Origin: Anaerolineales bacterium
GTDB taxonomy: Bacteria; Chloroflexota; Anaerolineae; Anaerolineales; Villigracilaceae
DNA length: 64,000 bases
Direction of reading: 5' to 3'
NCBI GenBank assembly: GCA_030680795.1
Contig: JAUXUL010000025.1
Coordinates: forward strand, 41,115-105,114
Below the pieces are notes generated by a model. It saw only the letters and a program-made list of their open reading frames with translations. It did no database searches and was not told the origin of the DNA. The position numbers and the translations under genes were made by a program. Shown here piece by piece: positions 8,924 to 18,418 of this stretch (position 1 is its first letter; each line of letters begins with the position of its first letter).

Positions 8924-10762
8924 ATGCTTAATCTCTCTCAACTTCTGCGTGTCCCACATGTAGATAGCGGATTAAAATTTGATATCTCACCCGACGGGCA
9001 GAGGTTGGTCTTTGCATGGAATAAAACAGGCAGATGGGAATTGTGGCAAATGTCATTGCGAGGAGGGCGCTCCCCCCGACGAAGCAATCCCCAACACGAC
9101 GAGGAGATTGCTTCGTCGCAACAAACGCTCCTAGCAATGACATCACACAACCAAGGGAGCAAGTTCTCCCCGCTTCATTCTCCCGATGGCACAATGCTTG
9201 CATATGCCTTGGATCTTGATGGCAGTGAGTCCTATCACATCGTCGTTCATGATCTAAGCACCAACACATGCACTGACCTCACACCCCAAATTGCCTACGC
9301 GCACCAACCAAACTTCTCGTGGTCACCTGACGGCAAAATGCTGGCCGTGCTATCTGATAAGCATGGACAATTTGCCTTGCACTTGCTCCCCGTTGACGGC
9401 ACTCCAAGTCGAATGATAAAAAATGTCTTCCACCCCTGCTGGGATGCAAAATGGTCGCCCGATGGTCAATGGATCGCAATCGAGGCTGAGTCAACTGCGA
9501 GTGACCGAAGCATTTATGTGATGCCTGTCAATCGTCCGCGCAAAGCGACTAAAGTCGCTACTACGCAATTGAAATTGAACGCGCAAAATCCTGCGTGGTC
9601 GCCTGATTCTAAATTCTTTGCCTTCTCTGGCGAAAATGGTGAATGGCACGATATTGGATTGTTCAATGTTGAGTCACAGGAAATTACATGGGTCAATCAA
9701 TCCGTTGGCGATGACATGCAACCTGCTTGGTCGCGGAGCGGAGAAGCCATCGGGTGGGTTCATTCCGAGGGCGCTGTCACCAGCTTTCAGTTTAAGAAAA
9801 GAGGCGCTGACATTAAGCAGGTTCAAGTCGGGGCGGGCGTCCATCATTTTCCGCAGTTCACTGCCAATGGCGCTGTAATTCTCTATGAAGATCCGCGTCA
9901 TCCATGTGACTTGTGGAAAATAAATCTTGAAGATGGTTCGATGCAGCAATTAACGAATTCATTGCCCGATGAGTTGTTCAATGCGGAATTCATTCAGCCT
10001 GAAGAAATTTGGTACGCAGGCAAAGATGGGACGCAAATACCCGCTTTGTTATATCGCCCGAAAAATGCAAGCAAGGATTCACCTGCTGTCGTAAATATTC
10101 ACGGCGGACCAAATTGGTTATATCAATTTTTATGGGAACCGATGATGAGTCATCTGGCTTCGCGCAGCTGGACGGTGCTCGCGCCAAATTATCGCGGCTC
10201 AACAGGCTATGGCAAAAAATGGCAGAACGCCAGCCGCTACGATATGGGCGGCGTGGACACTGACGATTGCGCAACGGGCGTGAAATATCTAATTGAGAAC
10301 GGACTGGCTGACAAAACTAAAATCGCAGTGACGGGGCGGAGCCATGGCGGCTATCTGACAATGACGTGCATGACGATGTATCCTGAATTATGGGCGGTCG
10401 GTTCGGCGATCGTGCCATTCTTGAATTGGATGAAGTCACATAAAAATTCACGGGAAGACTTGCAGCATTGGAATATCGAAAACATGGGCGACCCCGAAGA
10501 GAACCGCGAGTTATGGATCGCGCGTTCGCCCTATTTCTTTTTGGACAAAGTAAATGCGCCCGTGCAAATGATCTGCGGGGGAAATGATCCACGCTGCCCC
10601 GCGTCTGATTCGATAGATGCCCGTGATAAACTGATTGAATTGGGCAAGGAAGTTGAATTAATAATATACAAAGATGAGGGGCATTCATTTTTGGATATGG
10701 ATAATGTGATCAATGCGGAAGAAAAGTGCGTGGAGTTTTTGGCGAAGGTTTTGGAGAAATAA
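8924..10762 (+). CDS. S9 family (prolyl oligopeptidase-like) peptidase
   Basis: WD-like propeller repeats; GRSHGGYLTM nucleophile; GGNDPRCP; GHSF. Confidence 0.92.
   Translation: MLNLSQLLRVPHVDSGLKFDISPDGQRLVFAWNKTGRWELWQMSLRGGRSPRRSNPQHDEEIASSQQTLLAMTSHNQGSKFSPLHSPDGTMLAYALDLDGSESYHIVVHDLSTNTCTDLTPQIAYAHQPNFSWSPDGKMLAVLSDKHGQFALHLLPVDGTPSRMIKNVFHPCWDAKWSPDGQWIAIEAESTASDRSIYVMPVNRPRKATKVATTQLKLNAQNPAWSPDSKFFAFSGENGEWHDIGLFNVESQEITWVNQSVGDDMQPAWSRSGEAIGWVHSEGAVTSFQFKKRGADIKQVQVGAGVHHFPQFTANGAVILYEDPRHPCDLWKINLEDGSMQQLTNSLPDELFNAEFIQPEEIWYAGKDGTQIPALLYRPKNASKDSPAVVNIHGGPNWLYQFLWEPMMSHLASRSWTVLAPNYRGSTGYGKKWQNASRYDMGGVDTDDCATGVKYLIENGLADKTKIAVTGRSHGGYLTMTCMTMYPELWAVGSAIVPFLNWMKSHKNSREDLQHWNIENMGDPEENRELWIARSPYFFLDKVNAPVQMICGGNDPRCPASDSIDARDKLIELGKEVELIIYKDEGHSFLDMDNVINAEEKCVEFLAKVLEK
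9052..9141. repeat. ~90-bp palindromic repeat (GTCATTGCGAGG... family) inside the S9 peptidase gene
   Basis: gtcattgcgaggagggcg...gaagcaatcc...gattgcttcgtcgc...agcaatgac; related copies at 10767, 26591, 41539. Confidence 0.9.
9543..9564. repeat. Small palindrome agcgact-aa-agtcgct inside the S9 peptidase gene
   Basis: Encodes KATKVAT in-frame. Confidence 0.6.
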
Positions 10763-10766
10763 TTCC

Positions 10767-10860
10767 GTCATTGCGAGGAGGCGCTCTTCCCGACGAAGCA
10801 ATCCCTTTGGTGGTGTGGGAGATTGCTTCGGGCAAAGAGCAAGTGCGCTCTCACAATGAC
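10767..10860. repeat. ~94-bp palindromic repeat of the GTCATTGCGAGG family
   Basis: gtcattgcgaggaggcgctc...gaagcaatcc...gattgcttcg...ctcacaatgac. Confidence 0.9.
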
Positions 10861-10881
10861 ATAATTTATTGAGGAGCGCAG

Positions 10882-12306
10882 ATGGAGCCACTTAAATTTC
10901 TTAGCGACGACGACTTAAAAGCCATGCACGAAGCCACACTTCACATCATGAGTGAAGTAGGCATTATTTGGACACACAAACCGAGTTTGGATATTTTGCT
11001 CGGCGCGGGCTGCACAGTAAAAGGAAACCGAATATCCATGCCCGCAGAACTTGTCATGGATAGTGTTGCAAAGGCTAATAAACGCCCGAAGATCCGCGGG
11101 CGCAATGGGCAGGTGAATGAACTGGGCGGCGGAAATTTATATTTTCACAACCTCGGCGGGGCGCGGGATGTCTTTGACGCCAGGGCTGGCACCCGGCGTA
11201 TTGCGACCGACCAGGATGTCATAGATGCAACCCGTGTATTGGATGCATTGCCAAATTGCCACACCGTTACTCCTTTCTTCACACCCCAGGATGTGCCAGG
11301 CGAGTTGATGTCTTTATTTATGTATCGTCATTCGCTTCCGCACACCACCAAACCATTGCAGGGACCCGGCATTCAATTTGCAGAAGAAGTAAAGCACGCG
11401 GTTGAAATGGCGCAAGTGGTTGGCACAACACCCGCAGAACTGACACTTTCGCTTTCCCCAGTCAGTCCGCTGACTATTCACGATCCCGCGGCGGCGGCAA
11501 TTGTGGAGATGGCAAAAGCGGGTGTGATCTGCGCAAATCTCCCAGCCCCGATTGGCGGCGCAACTTCACCGATGACGATCTCCGGCAGTTTGGTTCAGCA
11601 AAGCGCAGAATCACTCGCCTTGTTGGTTCTCGCGCAGATCGTCAACCCTGGTTGCGGTGTTGTCTATTGCGGAAGACTCGGAATGCTGGAACCGCGCACT
11701 GGATTAATTTGGGGCGGCGTGGAACTTGGCATGTCATCTGCCGCCACGGTTCAACTCGGACATTATTACGGGTTCAGCGTCAATGTATATGGGTTTTCAA
11801 CGAACGCCCATACCCTTGATGCACAAAACGCCTTCGAGCGCGGACTCAATGCGACCATCCCTGCGTTGGCTGGCGCAGACGAACTCTCCGGCATCGGCGA
11901 AATGGAAGCGGGCGTGATGGGTTCGTACGGCCAAATGGTATTGGATAACGAACTCGTCGGCAGTGTCATGCGCTTGCGAAGCGGCTTATCGGCCGACGTG
12001 GAACATCTGGCGGTTGAGATCATCGGCAACGTGATGAACGGCACACGTAATTATCTCGGTCAAAAGCACACACTTAAACACCTGCGCGCCGGCGAACTGG
12101 CTCTGACAAAATTGGCTGAACGCAACTCATGGGAAACCTGGGAGGGTAAATTAGAGCGCAAACAGATGGCGGATCATGCCGTTGATGAAGCCGAGAGAAT
12201 CCTGCGTGAACATCAAGTCCCGCCGCTGGAGCCGCAGCAGGAAAAAGAACTTGATAAGATCATGGCGGCGGCTGAGAAAGAAATGGTAAAGAAGAAGAAG
12301 AAGTAA
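10882..12306 (+). CDS. Second MttB-family methyltransferase, no amber codon
   Basis: Same family features as 7443-8921 (PIGGATSPMTISGSLVQQSAESLALLVLAQI). Confidence 0.92.
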   Translation: MEPLKFLSDDDLKAMHEATLHIMSEVGIIWTHKPSLDILLGAGCTVKGNRISMPAELVMDSVAKANKRPKIRGRNGQVNELGGGNLYFHNLGGARDVFDARAGTRRIATDQDVIDATRVLDALPNCHTVTPFFTPQDVPGELMSLFMYRHSLPHTTKPLQGPGIQFAEEVKHAVEMAQVVGTTPAELTLSLSPVSPLTIHDPAAAAIVEMAKAGVICANLPAPIGGATSPMTISGSLVQQSAESLALLVLAQIVNPGCGVVYCGRLGMLEPRTGLIWGGVELGMSSAATVQLGHYYGFSVNVYGFSTNAHTLDAQNAFERGLNATIPALAGADELSGIGEMEAGVMGSYGQMVLDNELVGSVMRLRSGLSADVEHLAVEIIGNVMNGTRNYLGQKHTLKHLRAGELALTKLAERNSWETWEGKLERKQMADHAVDEAERILREHQVPPLEPQQEKELDKIMAAAEKEMVKKKKK

Positions 12307-12316
12307 TTTATACTCC

Positions 12317-12440
12317 GCTGGTCGAGTGCGCGATGCTCTTTCGCCGTATCGAGACCAGCAGTTAGAATCCTATTTATTGTTGGCAAGTTACACGGTGGTC
12401 TCGGTACGCTCGCAAAGAACGCTCACTACTCGACCACCGA
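12317..12440. repeat. Two tandem palindromes of the GGTGGTCGAGTAG...TATCGAGACC family
   Basis: ctggtcgagtgcgcg...cgtatcgagaccag and cggtggtctcggtacgctcg...ctactcgaccaccg. Confidence 0.8.
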
Positions 12441-12469
12441 AGCATATTAGAAATTAGGAGAGAAAACAC

Positions 12470-13627
12470 ATGCTCAAACAAGCACATGCAATTTCAGAAG
12501 AATTGATCGAATGGCGGCGCGATTTTCACATGCACCCCGAAACGGGTTTCGATGTTCATCGCACGGCGGGGATCGTGGCGGATGAATTGGAGAAGATGGG
12601 CTATCGCGTTACGCGCGGCGTTGGAAAGACCGGCGTTGTGGCAGAGATCGGCGCAGGCGGAAAGCTGGTCGCCATCCGCGCGGATATGGATGCGCTGCCG
12701 CTGCAGGAGTTAAATGAGTCCGAGTATAAATCCACAGTGGAAAATAAAATGCACGCCTGCGGACACGACTCACATACAGCCATGGCGCTCGGTGCGGCGC
12801 GAATCCTTGCAAAGGAAAAACTGAATGGACGCATTCGCTTCCTCTTCCAGCCATCTGAAGAGGCGGCCGATGAAGAAGGAAAAAGCGGCGCAGTACGCAT
12901 GTCTGAGGAAGGCGCAATGGAAAGCGTTGACTATGTCATCGCGCAGCATGTGGATCCCACCCAACCCGTCGGCACGATAGCAATCAATGCAGGTCCATGC
13001 TCGGGTGGTGTAGACTCATGGTATGGGATCATCAAAGGCAAGGGCGGACATGGCGCATATCCCCACACAACGGTTGACCCATTCTATCTGCTTGCTCATG
13101 TCATCATGGCATTGAACGCCATCACCTCGCGCAGGCTGGATCCCTTTACGCCTGCAGTTGTGAGTATAGGATCGCTCAATGGCGGTTTTACAGAGAATGT
13201 AATTCCAGATAGTATCAAGATCACTGGAACACTGCGCTTCACAACACAGGAAGCGCAGAAACAGATCCATGATGAGATCAAGCGCGCCTTCGAAATCGCA
13301 AAAACGCTCGGCGGCGATTATGAACTAAAACTTGAAATTGGCGCGCCGCCCATGATCAACAATGAAGAAGTATCTAATTTAATAGAAGCGGTTGGCAAAG
13401 ATTTGCTCGGCGCAGATAATGTACAGGAATTGCACAAATCTCTCGGGGCGGAGGATTTCGGGTCATTTATGGCACATGCCCCGGGCGCAATGTATACATT
13501 AGGCGTGCAGAAGAGCGGACATGAGGGGTATTTGCTTCATCATCCAAAATTTGATATGGATGAACGCGCCCTGCCAATCGGCACAGCGATGTTGACGGAA
13601 ACAGCATTGAGGTTTTTGAAATCATAA
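12470..13627 (+). CDS. M20 family amidohydrolase/peptidase
   Basis: WRRDFHMHPETGFDVHRTA, MHACGHDSHTAMALGAA. Confidence 0.94.
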   Translation: MLKQAHAISEELIEWRRDFHMHPETGFDVHRTAGIVADELEKMGYRVTRGVGKTGVVAEIGAGGKLVAIRADMDALPLQELNESEYKSTVENKMHACGHDSHTAMALGAARILAKEKLNGRIRFLFQPSEEAADEEGKSGAVRMSEEGAMESVDYVIAQHVDPTQPVGTIAINAGPCSGGVDSWYGIIKGKGGHGAYPHTTVDPFYLLAHVIMALNAITSRRLDPFTPAVVSIGSLNGGFTENVIPDSIKITGTLRFTTQEAQKQIHDEIKRAFEIAKTLGGDYELKLEIGAPPMINNEEVSNLIEAVGKDLLGADNVQELHKSLGAEDFGSFMAHAPGAMYTLGVQKSGHEGYLLHHPKFDMDERALPIGTAMLTETALRFLKS

Positions 13628-13633
13628 CAGGCA

Positions 13634-13664
13634 AACCTGACAGGTCTCGGAGACCTGTCAGGTT
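13634..13664. repeat. 31-nt palindrome aacctgacaggtctc-g-gagacctgtcaggtt
   Basis: 15-bp perfect arms between two genes. Confidence 0.85.
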
Positions 13665-13687
13665 TTAATATTTTTCGGAGGGCACAT

Positions 13688-14560
13688 ATGCACACCATAC
13701 TAAAAACAGAAAAGAAAGAAGTCATCATCGGCATTGACAAGCCATTTGTCATCATCGGGGAGAAACTCAACCCGACGGGTATGAAAAAGCTGGGACAGGC
13801 CCTGGTGGATGGCAATATGGATTACGTCGTTCAACTCGCGCAAAGACAGGTCGCCTGGGGCGCGGATGTTTTGGATGTGAATGTCGGTCATCCGCAAATT
13901 GATGAAGCGGCGATGATGCCAGTCGTTGTCGCAGCAGTCAAATCTGCTGTAGACTTGCCGCTTTGCATCGACTCTAATGACCCGAAGATTCTGGAAGCAG
14001 GGCTAAAAGTTGCTCCGGGCAAGCCGTTGGTCAACTCTGTCAACGGAGAGGAAAAACAATTGAGCGCTGTCCTGCCGATCGTTAAAGAAAGAGGCGCGGC
14101 TGTCATCGGGCTGACGATTGCCGATGAAGGCATCCCCGCCACAGCGGAGTTGCGTCTCGCCGCAGCGGGGAAGATCATCGAGCGCGCCGCCAAAATGGGA
14201 ATCCCGATTGAAGATATTATTATTGACCCGCTGGTAATGACGGTGGGGCACAACAGCAGCGCTGCAACCGTGACACTTAAGGCGATTGAATTGATCAGGA
14301 AAGAATATGGCGTAAATATGAGTCTGGGCGCGAGCAATGTTTCGTTCGGGCTGCCTGACCGTCATTCAGTGAACAGCGCATTCCTGGCTCTCGCCATTCA
14401 AGCGGGGGTGACCTGTTCGATCACTGATCCGATCAAATTGGGAAGTTCGATCCGCGCGACAGATCTCTTGCTTGGCAAGGATGCGAACTCGATGCGCTAT
14501 CTCAAATATTTCCGCGCGACGGAAAAGTTGCGGGAGCAGGAAGCGGTGGCGAAGGCGTAA
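13688..14560 (+). CDS. Methyltetrahydrofolate:corrinoid methyltransferase-like protein (pterin-binding/DHPS fold)
   Basis: VIIGEKLNPTGMKKLGQAL, ADVLDVNVGHP, SLGASNVSFGLPDR. Confidence 0.92.
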   Translation: MHTILKTEKKEVIIGIDKPFVIIGEKLNPTGMKKLGQALVDGNMDYVVQLAQRQVAWGADVLDVNVGHPQIDEAAMMPVVVAAVKSAVDLPLCIDSNDPKILEAGLKVAPGKPLVNSVNGEEKQLSAVLPIVKERGAAVIGLTIADEGIPATAELRLAAAGKIIERAAKMGIPIEDIIIDPLVMTVGHNSSAATVTLKAIELIRKEYGVNMSLGASNVSFGLPDRHSVNSAFLALAIQAGVTCSITDPIKLGSSIRATDLLLGKDANSMRYLKYFRATEKLREQEAVAKA

Positions 14561-14586
14561 AGACGGATACAAGTACACAGGTAAAC

Positions 14587-14618
14587 AAGAGGCGGTAATA
14601 AACTGCCTCTTATTGTTT
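14587..14618 (+). terminator. Rho-independent-type hairpin after methyltransferase operon
   Basis: aagaggcggtaataaactgcctctt followed by attgtttt. Confidence 0.65.
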
Positions 14619-14642
14619 TCTTAATGGATAAGGAGTTCTGCC

Positions 14643-15719
14643 ATGAAAAAAACTTTATTGGTTTTGGTAAATATCTCCCTTTTTGTAACCGCGTGCGCCC
14701 CGCAGTCTACTGCCCTTGAAATTATATCCGTTCCGAGGACGGAAATTCCAGGGGCTGCAAATACATTTAATCCTGCGGCAACACTCACGCTGACACCGCT
14801 GCCAACGGCTGCGGCAACGCCTATTCCCCACTCGATGAGCATCGAATATATGCGCGCGGGCGCTTACCCGGGCAGTGAAATCGCGATCGTAAAGGAATTG
14901 AATGGGGGTTTGAATTATCGCCGCTATTATGCATATTATCTTTCAGAAGGATTGAAGATTTACGCACTCCTTACCATCCCAAAGGGTGACGCACCCGAAG
15001 GCGGCTGGCCGGCCATTGTGTTCAATCACGGATACATTCCACCCAACGTTTATAAAACGACGGAACGTTATATCGCCTATGTAGATGAAATTGCAAAAGC
15101 CGGGTATGTTGTTTTCCGAATTGATTACCGCGGGCACGATGCCTCCGAAGGCGAAGCCACAGGCGCGTATGGCAGCCCTGGTTATCAAATCGATGTGCTG
15201 AACGCAGTCGCATCCATCAAACAATTGCCTGAAGTGAACCCGGAAAAAATCGGCATGTGGGGACATTCCATGGGAGGCTATCTCACACTGCGCGCGATGG
15301 TCATTTCAAAGGATGTAAAAGTTGGGGTGATCTGGGCGGGCGTGGTTGCCTCGTATACCGACCTGCTTTATAACTGGCGGCGCAGCGGCTCGTTTATACC
15401 GTCGCTCAGTCCACGCGGGGTGGGCTGGCGCACCGGCTGGATCGAAGCATTTGGCACGCCACAAGAGAATCCTGTTTTTTGGGATTCTATCTCAGCCACC
15501 ACTTATCTCGCCGATCTATCTGGACCGTTGGAACTGCACCACGGAACCGAAGATGAAGACGTCCCTTTGGCATTCTCCATCCGCCTGGCTGAACAGGCGC
15601 GCAATGCAGGCCAGATCGCCGACCTTTATACTTACCAAGGCGATAACCACAATATTTCCAAATATTTCTCAACAGCCATGCAGCGGACGATTGAATTCTT
15701 CGACGCTTATTTAAAATGA
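14643..15719 (+). CDS. Lipoprotein alpha/beta hydrolase (dienelactone hydrolase/S9-like)
   Basis: Signal with VTAC lipobox, Thr/Pro linker, GMWGHSMGGYLTL nucleophile, GDNHNIS. Confidence 0.87.
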   Translation: MKKTLLVLVNISLFVTACAPQSTALEIISVPRTEIPGAANTFNPAATLTLTPLPTAAATPIPHSMSIEYMRAGAYPGSEIAIVKELNGGLNYRRYYAYYLSEGLKIYALLTIPKGDAPEGGWPAIVFNHGYIPPNVYKTTERYIAYVDEIAKAGYVVFRIDYRGHDASEGEATGAYGSPGYQIDVLNAVASIKQLPEVNPEKIGMWGHSMGGYLTLRAMVISKDVKVGVIWAGVVASYTDLLYNWRRSGSFIPSLSPRGVGWRTGWIEAFGTPQENPVFWDSISATTYLADLSGPLELHHGTEDEDVPLAFSIRLAEQARNAGQIADLYTYQGDNHNISKYFSTAMQRTIEFFDAYLK

Positions 15720-15723
15720 TCTT

Positions 15724-16608
15724 TTATTTTACAGCGTTTCTTAATTGCTCAATGTGTTCAGGCGTAGTGCCGCAGCAGCCACCGATTATTTTGGCAGGCC
15801 AGTGGATAGCGTGTTCGCAATAGGCTTTGGGGTTTTCAGAGTCCGTGTTGACCCAGCCGACTTTTTCATCAGAATAGCCGATGTTGCCGTAAGCGATGAG
15901 AGGGAAATCTTTTCCACATGCATTTTGTAATTCAGCAAGTGGCCTGGCGAGATTTGGAGTTGGTCCACAGTTGACGCCGATGGCAGAGATGCCAAGGGGG
16001 AGCAATTGGTTGGCCGCGTCGGTGAGGCTTTCGCCCGAAAGTATTTTTCCTTCACGGTCACAAACAAAACTGACGACAACGAGTGTACCAGTGATCGTGG
16101 CAAGTTTCGCCATGCTGACTGCTTCACGAATCGTGTTGATGGTTTCGATCAGGATCAAATCCACGCCGCATTCGATGAGATGATGGATGCGTTCGGAGTG
16201 TTCACCGCGGAGTTCGTCATCAGGTGGGACGAGGTCGGGACGATAGCAATCTTCGAGTGTGGAGATCGAGCCAGCCACAAAGCGCGGCTTATCCGATGGA
16301 ATGTTCACACTCGCGGCGCGGGCTATATCCACTGCGCGACGCGTGAGTTCGAGGGCGCGGCCTGTATTTCCGCTGGGAGCAAGCGCGCGGCGATGCGTGC
16401 GGAATGTATTCGTGGTGATAATGTCTGCGCCTGCGCGAAGATAATCCTCATGGATTTGTTGCAGGATTTTCGCGTCGCGGTCATTCATTAAAGCATTGGC
16501 TGACCAAAGCGGCAAGCCCGTATCCACACCGCGGCGGTTGAGTTCCGTGCCTGTGGCGCCGTCGAGGATGAGAGGGTAAGTTTGTGAAAGAGAAATCGAG
16601 AAAGTCAT
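15724..16608 (-). CDS. Homocysteine S-methyltransferase family protein
   Basis: LILDGATGTELNRRGVD, GVNCGPTP, IIGGCCGTTPEHI Zn-binding motif. Confidence 0.92.
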   Translation of the reverse strand: MTFSISLSQTYPLILDGATGTELNRRGVDTGLPLWSANALMNDRDAKILQQIHEDYLRAGADIITTNTFRTHRRALAPSGNTGRALELTRRAVDIARAASVNIPSDKPRFVAGSISTLEDCYRPDLVPPDDELRGEHSERIHHLIECGVDLILIETINTIREAVSMAKLATITGTLVVVSFVCDREGKILSGESLTDAANQLLPLGISAIGVNCGPTPNLARPLAELQNACGKDFPLIAYGNIGYSDEKVGWVNTDSENPKAYCEHAIHWPAKIIGGCCGTTPEHIEQLRNAVK

Positions 16609-16675
16609 CAGTTAGCAGTGTTCAATTATTGGGATCGTGAAAAAGGGTGAAAGTGGAAAGAATTGTGGATAGTAA

Positions 16676-17101
16676 TCAGGCAGTTATATCAAATTTTTCC
16701 ATCCAGCGAGGAGGGTCACTGAGTTCGGTAAAACCGAATTGACTGTAAAGCCCGTGCGCGTCGCGCGTGACGAGAGACCATCGGCGAAGTCCCTGCAAAT
16801 CGGGGTGAGCCAGGATGGACTCCATCAGCCATTTGCCGAGGGATTGTCCGCGATAATCTTCGTGGATGAATACATCGCAGAGATAGGCAAAGACTGCATA
16901 GTCTGTCACAACGCGGGCAAAGCCTATTTGAATTTCGCCATCATACATGCCAAAATTCAATGAGTGTCTGATGGATCGTTCAATGGTCGGGCGCTTGCGT
17001 TGGTTTGCCCAATAGGCACGCGCGAGGAAATCACAGATCGTGTCGATTTTGAGACGTGAAACATCATCAGAAATCGTGAAGTTACCTTTTTTGTATTCCA
17101 T
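16676..17101 (-). CDS. GNAT family N-acetyltransferase
   Basis: DVFIHEDYRGQSLGKWLMESIL. Confidence 0.92.
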   Translation of the reverse strand: MEYKKGNFTISDDVSRLKIDTICDFLARAYWANQRKRPTIERSIRHSLNFGMYDGEIQIGFARVVTDYAVFAYLCDVFIHEDYRGQSLGKWLMESILAHPDLQGLRRWSLVTRDAHGLYSQFGFTELSDPPRWMEKFDITA

Positions 17102-17102
17102 T

Positions 17103-18380
17103 TTAGACCAACATCACTTCCACCATCTCGCCCGCGCTTAACCCTGTTGCGTCTGGGTGAATGCGTAGGAGTCCATCGGCGGAGGCGAGGGTGAAGATCA
17201 AATTGCTTTTTCCAAAGATCGGCTCGGCGGAAAAGCCCTCACCCTGCCCTCTCCCGAAGGGAGAGGGTAATAGTCGCACTGGCCACCAGTCTTCGCGGCC
17301 TGCTTGAGATGGGAGGTTGACGGTCAATTTCGCTTGAATAGTTGCTTTTGGTTTTGGCAACGCTCCCAAACATTTTTCGATGACTGGCACGATAAATAAA
17401 TATCCATTAACCAATGCGCTGACGGGGTTGCCGGGCAAGCCGATCACAGCTTTGCCGTTGCACACGCCCAGGATGGTTGGCTTGCCGGGGCGCGTGTTAA
17501 TTCCATGCACAAGCACGCCGGGTTCGCCCAATGTGCGGATGACATCGGCGGTCATATCTCTTGTGGATGCGGATGAGCCGGCGGTGATGATGACCAAATC
17601 ACATTCGGATAGCGCCTTCGCCGCCGCTTCTTTCAAGACCTCAAACTGGTCACTAAAAATCCCATAGCGGACTGCTGCGCCTCCGCTTTTTTCGACAAGC
17701 GCGCCGAGGGTATACGAGTTGATATCGCGGACTTGTCCAGGCCGCGGAGCTTGGCCTGGCTCAATGACTTCGTCGCCAGTTGAGATCAACCCTACGCGCG
17801 GCTTTTTTGCGACATTGATGGACTTGAATCCCAGTGCCATTAATCCGCCAATTTCTGCGGGGCGGATTAGTGTGCCTTTGGGAATGACCAATTGTCCTTG
17901 TGCAACATCTTCGCCAATGCGGATCACGTTCTCGCCATCGGCAACGGATTTGAAGATTTCAATTTCGGTTTGGGTAGGGGCGGAGCGACGCTCCGCCCCT
18001 ACGATATGTTGTGTGTATTCGATCATCACAGCCGCATCCGCGCCCTTGGGTAGCATTCCGCCTGTGTGGATCAATGCGCATTGACCAACGCCAATTTCAA
18101 ATGACGGCGTATCGCCCATCGGCACCTCACCGATGAGATCAAGATACGCGGGAAGCGAGTCGCTTGCGCCGAAAGTATCCTTTGCTCGGACAGCGTAACC
18201 GTCTACGGTAGTACGTTGGAAATCAGGCAAGGGGTGCGGCGCGAATGTATCCGATGCGGTGAAACGGCCCAAGGCCTGGACAACGTCTATTGATTCAGGA
18301 TCAATTTTCGGCGCGGCAAGATGCGAGAGCAATTTGTCGCGCGCTTGATCGGGAGGGAGGAGAGTTAAAAATTCGGGCAT
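17103..18380 (-). CDS. moeA: Molybdopterin molybdenumtransferase MoeA
   Basis: FQRTTVDGYAVRAKDT, STGDEV, GLPGNPVSALV. Confidence 0.95.
   Translation of the reverse strand: MPEFLTLLPPDQARDKLLSHLAAPKIDPESIDVVQALGRFTASDTFAPHPLPDFQRTTVDGYAVRAKDTFGASDSLPAYLDLIGEVPMGDTPSFEIGVGQCALIHTGGMLPKGADAAVMIEYTQHIVGAERRSAPTQTEIEIFKSVADGENVIRIGEDVAQGQLVIPKGTLIRPAEIGGLMALGFKSINVAKKPRVGLISTGDEVIEPGQAPRPGQVRDINSYTLGALVEKSGGAAVRYGIFSDQFEVLKEAAAKALSECDLVIITAGSSASTRDMTADVIRTLGEPGVLVHGINTRPGKPTILGVCNGKAVIGLPGNPVSALVNGYLFIVPVIEKCLGALPKPKATIQAKLTVNLPSQAGREDWWPVRLLPSPFGRGQGEGFSAEPIFGKSNLIFTLASADGLLRIHPDATGLSAGEMVEVMLV
17235..17267. repeat. GCCCTCTCCC/GGGAGAGGG palindrome inside moeA
   Basis: gccctcaccctgccctctcccgaagggagaggg; encodes PSPFGRGQGEG; related to 34482 and 61585. 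Confidence 0.85.
17974..18002. repeat. 29-nt perfect palindrome inside moeA
   Basis: gtaggggcggagcg-a-cgctccgcccctac; encodes VGAERRSAPT. Confidence 0.92.
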
Positions 18381-18389
18381 GGGTCAATT

Positions 18390-18418
18390 CCGTAATTCGT
18401 AATTGGTGATTGGTTAGC
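18390..18418. repeat. Degenerate heptamer-type repeat
   Basis: cgtaattcgtaattggtgattggtta. Confidence 0.5.

Noticed and set aside
7443-12306. Possible pyrrolysine codons in the MttB-family genes
   Set aside because: Both ORFs are full-length with ordinary codons and end in TAA; no in-frame TAG interrupts the family-conserved region.
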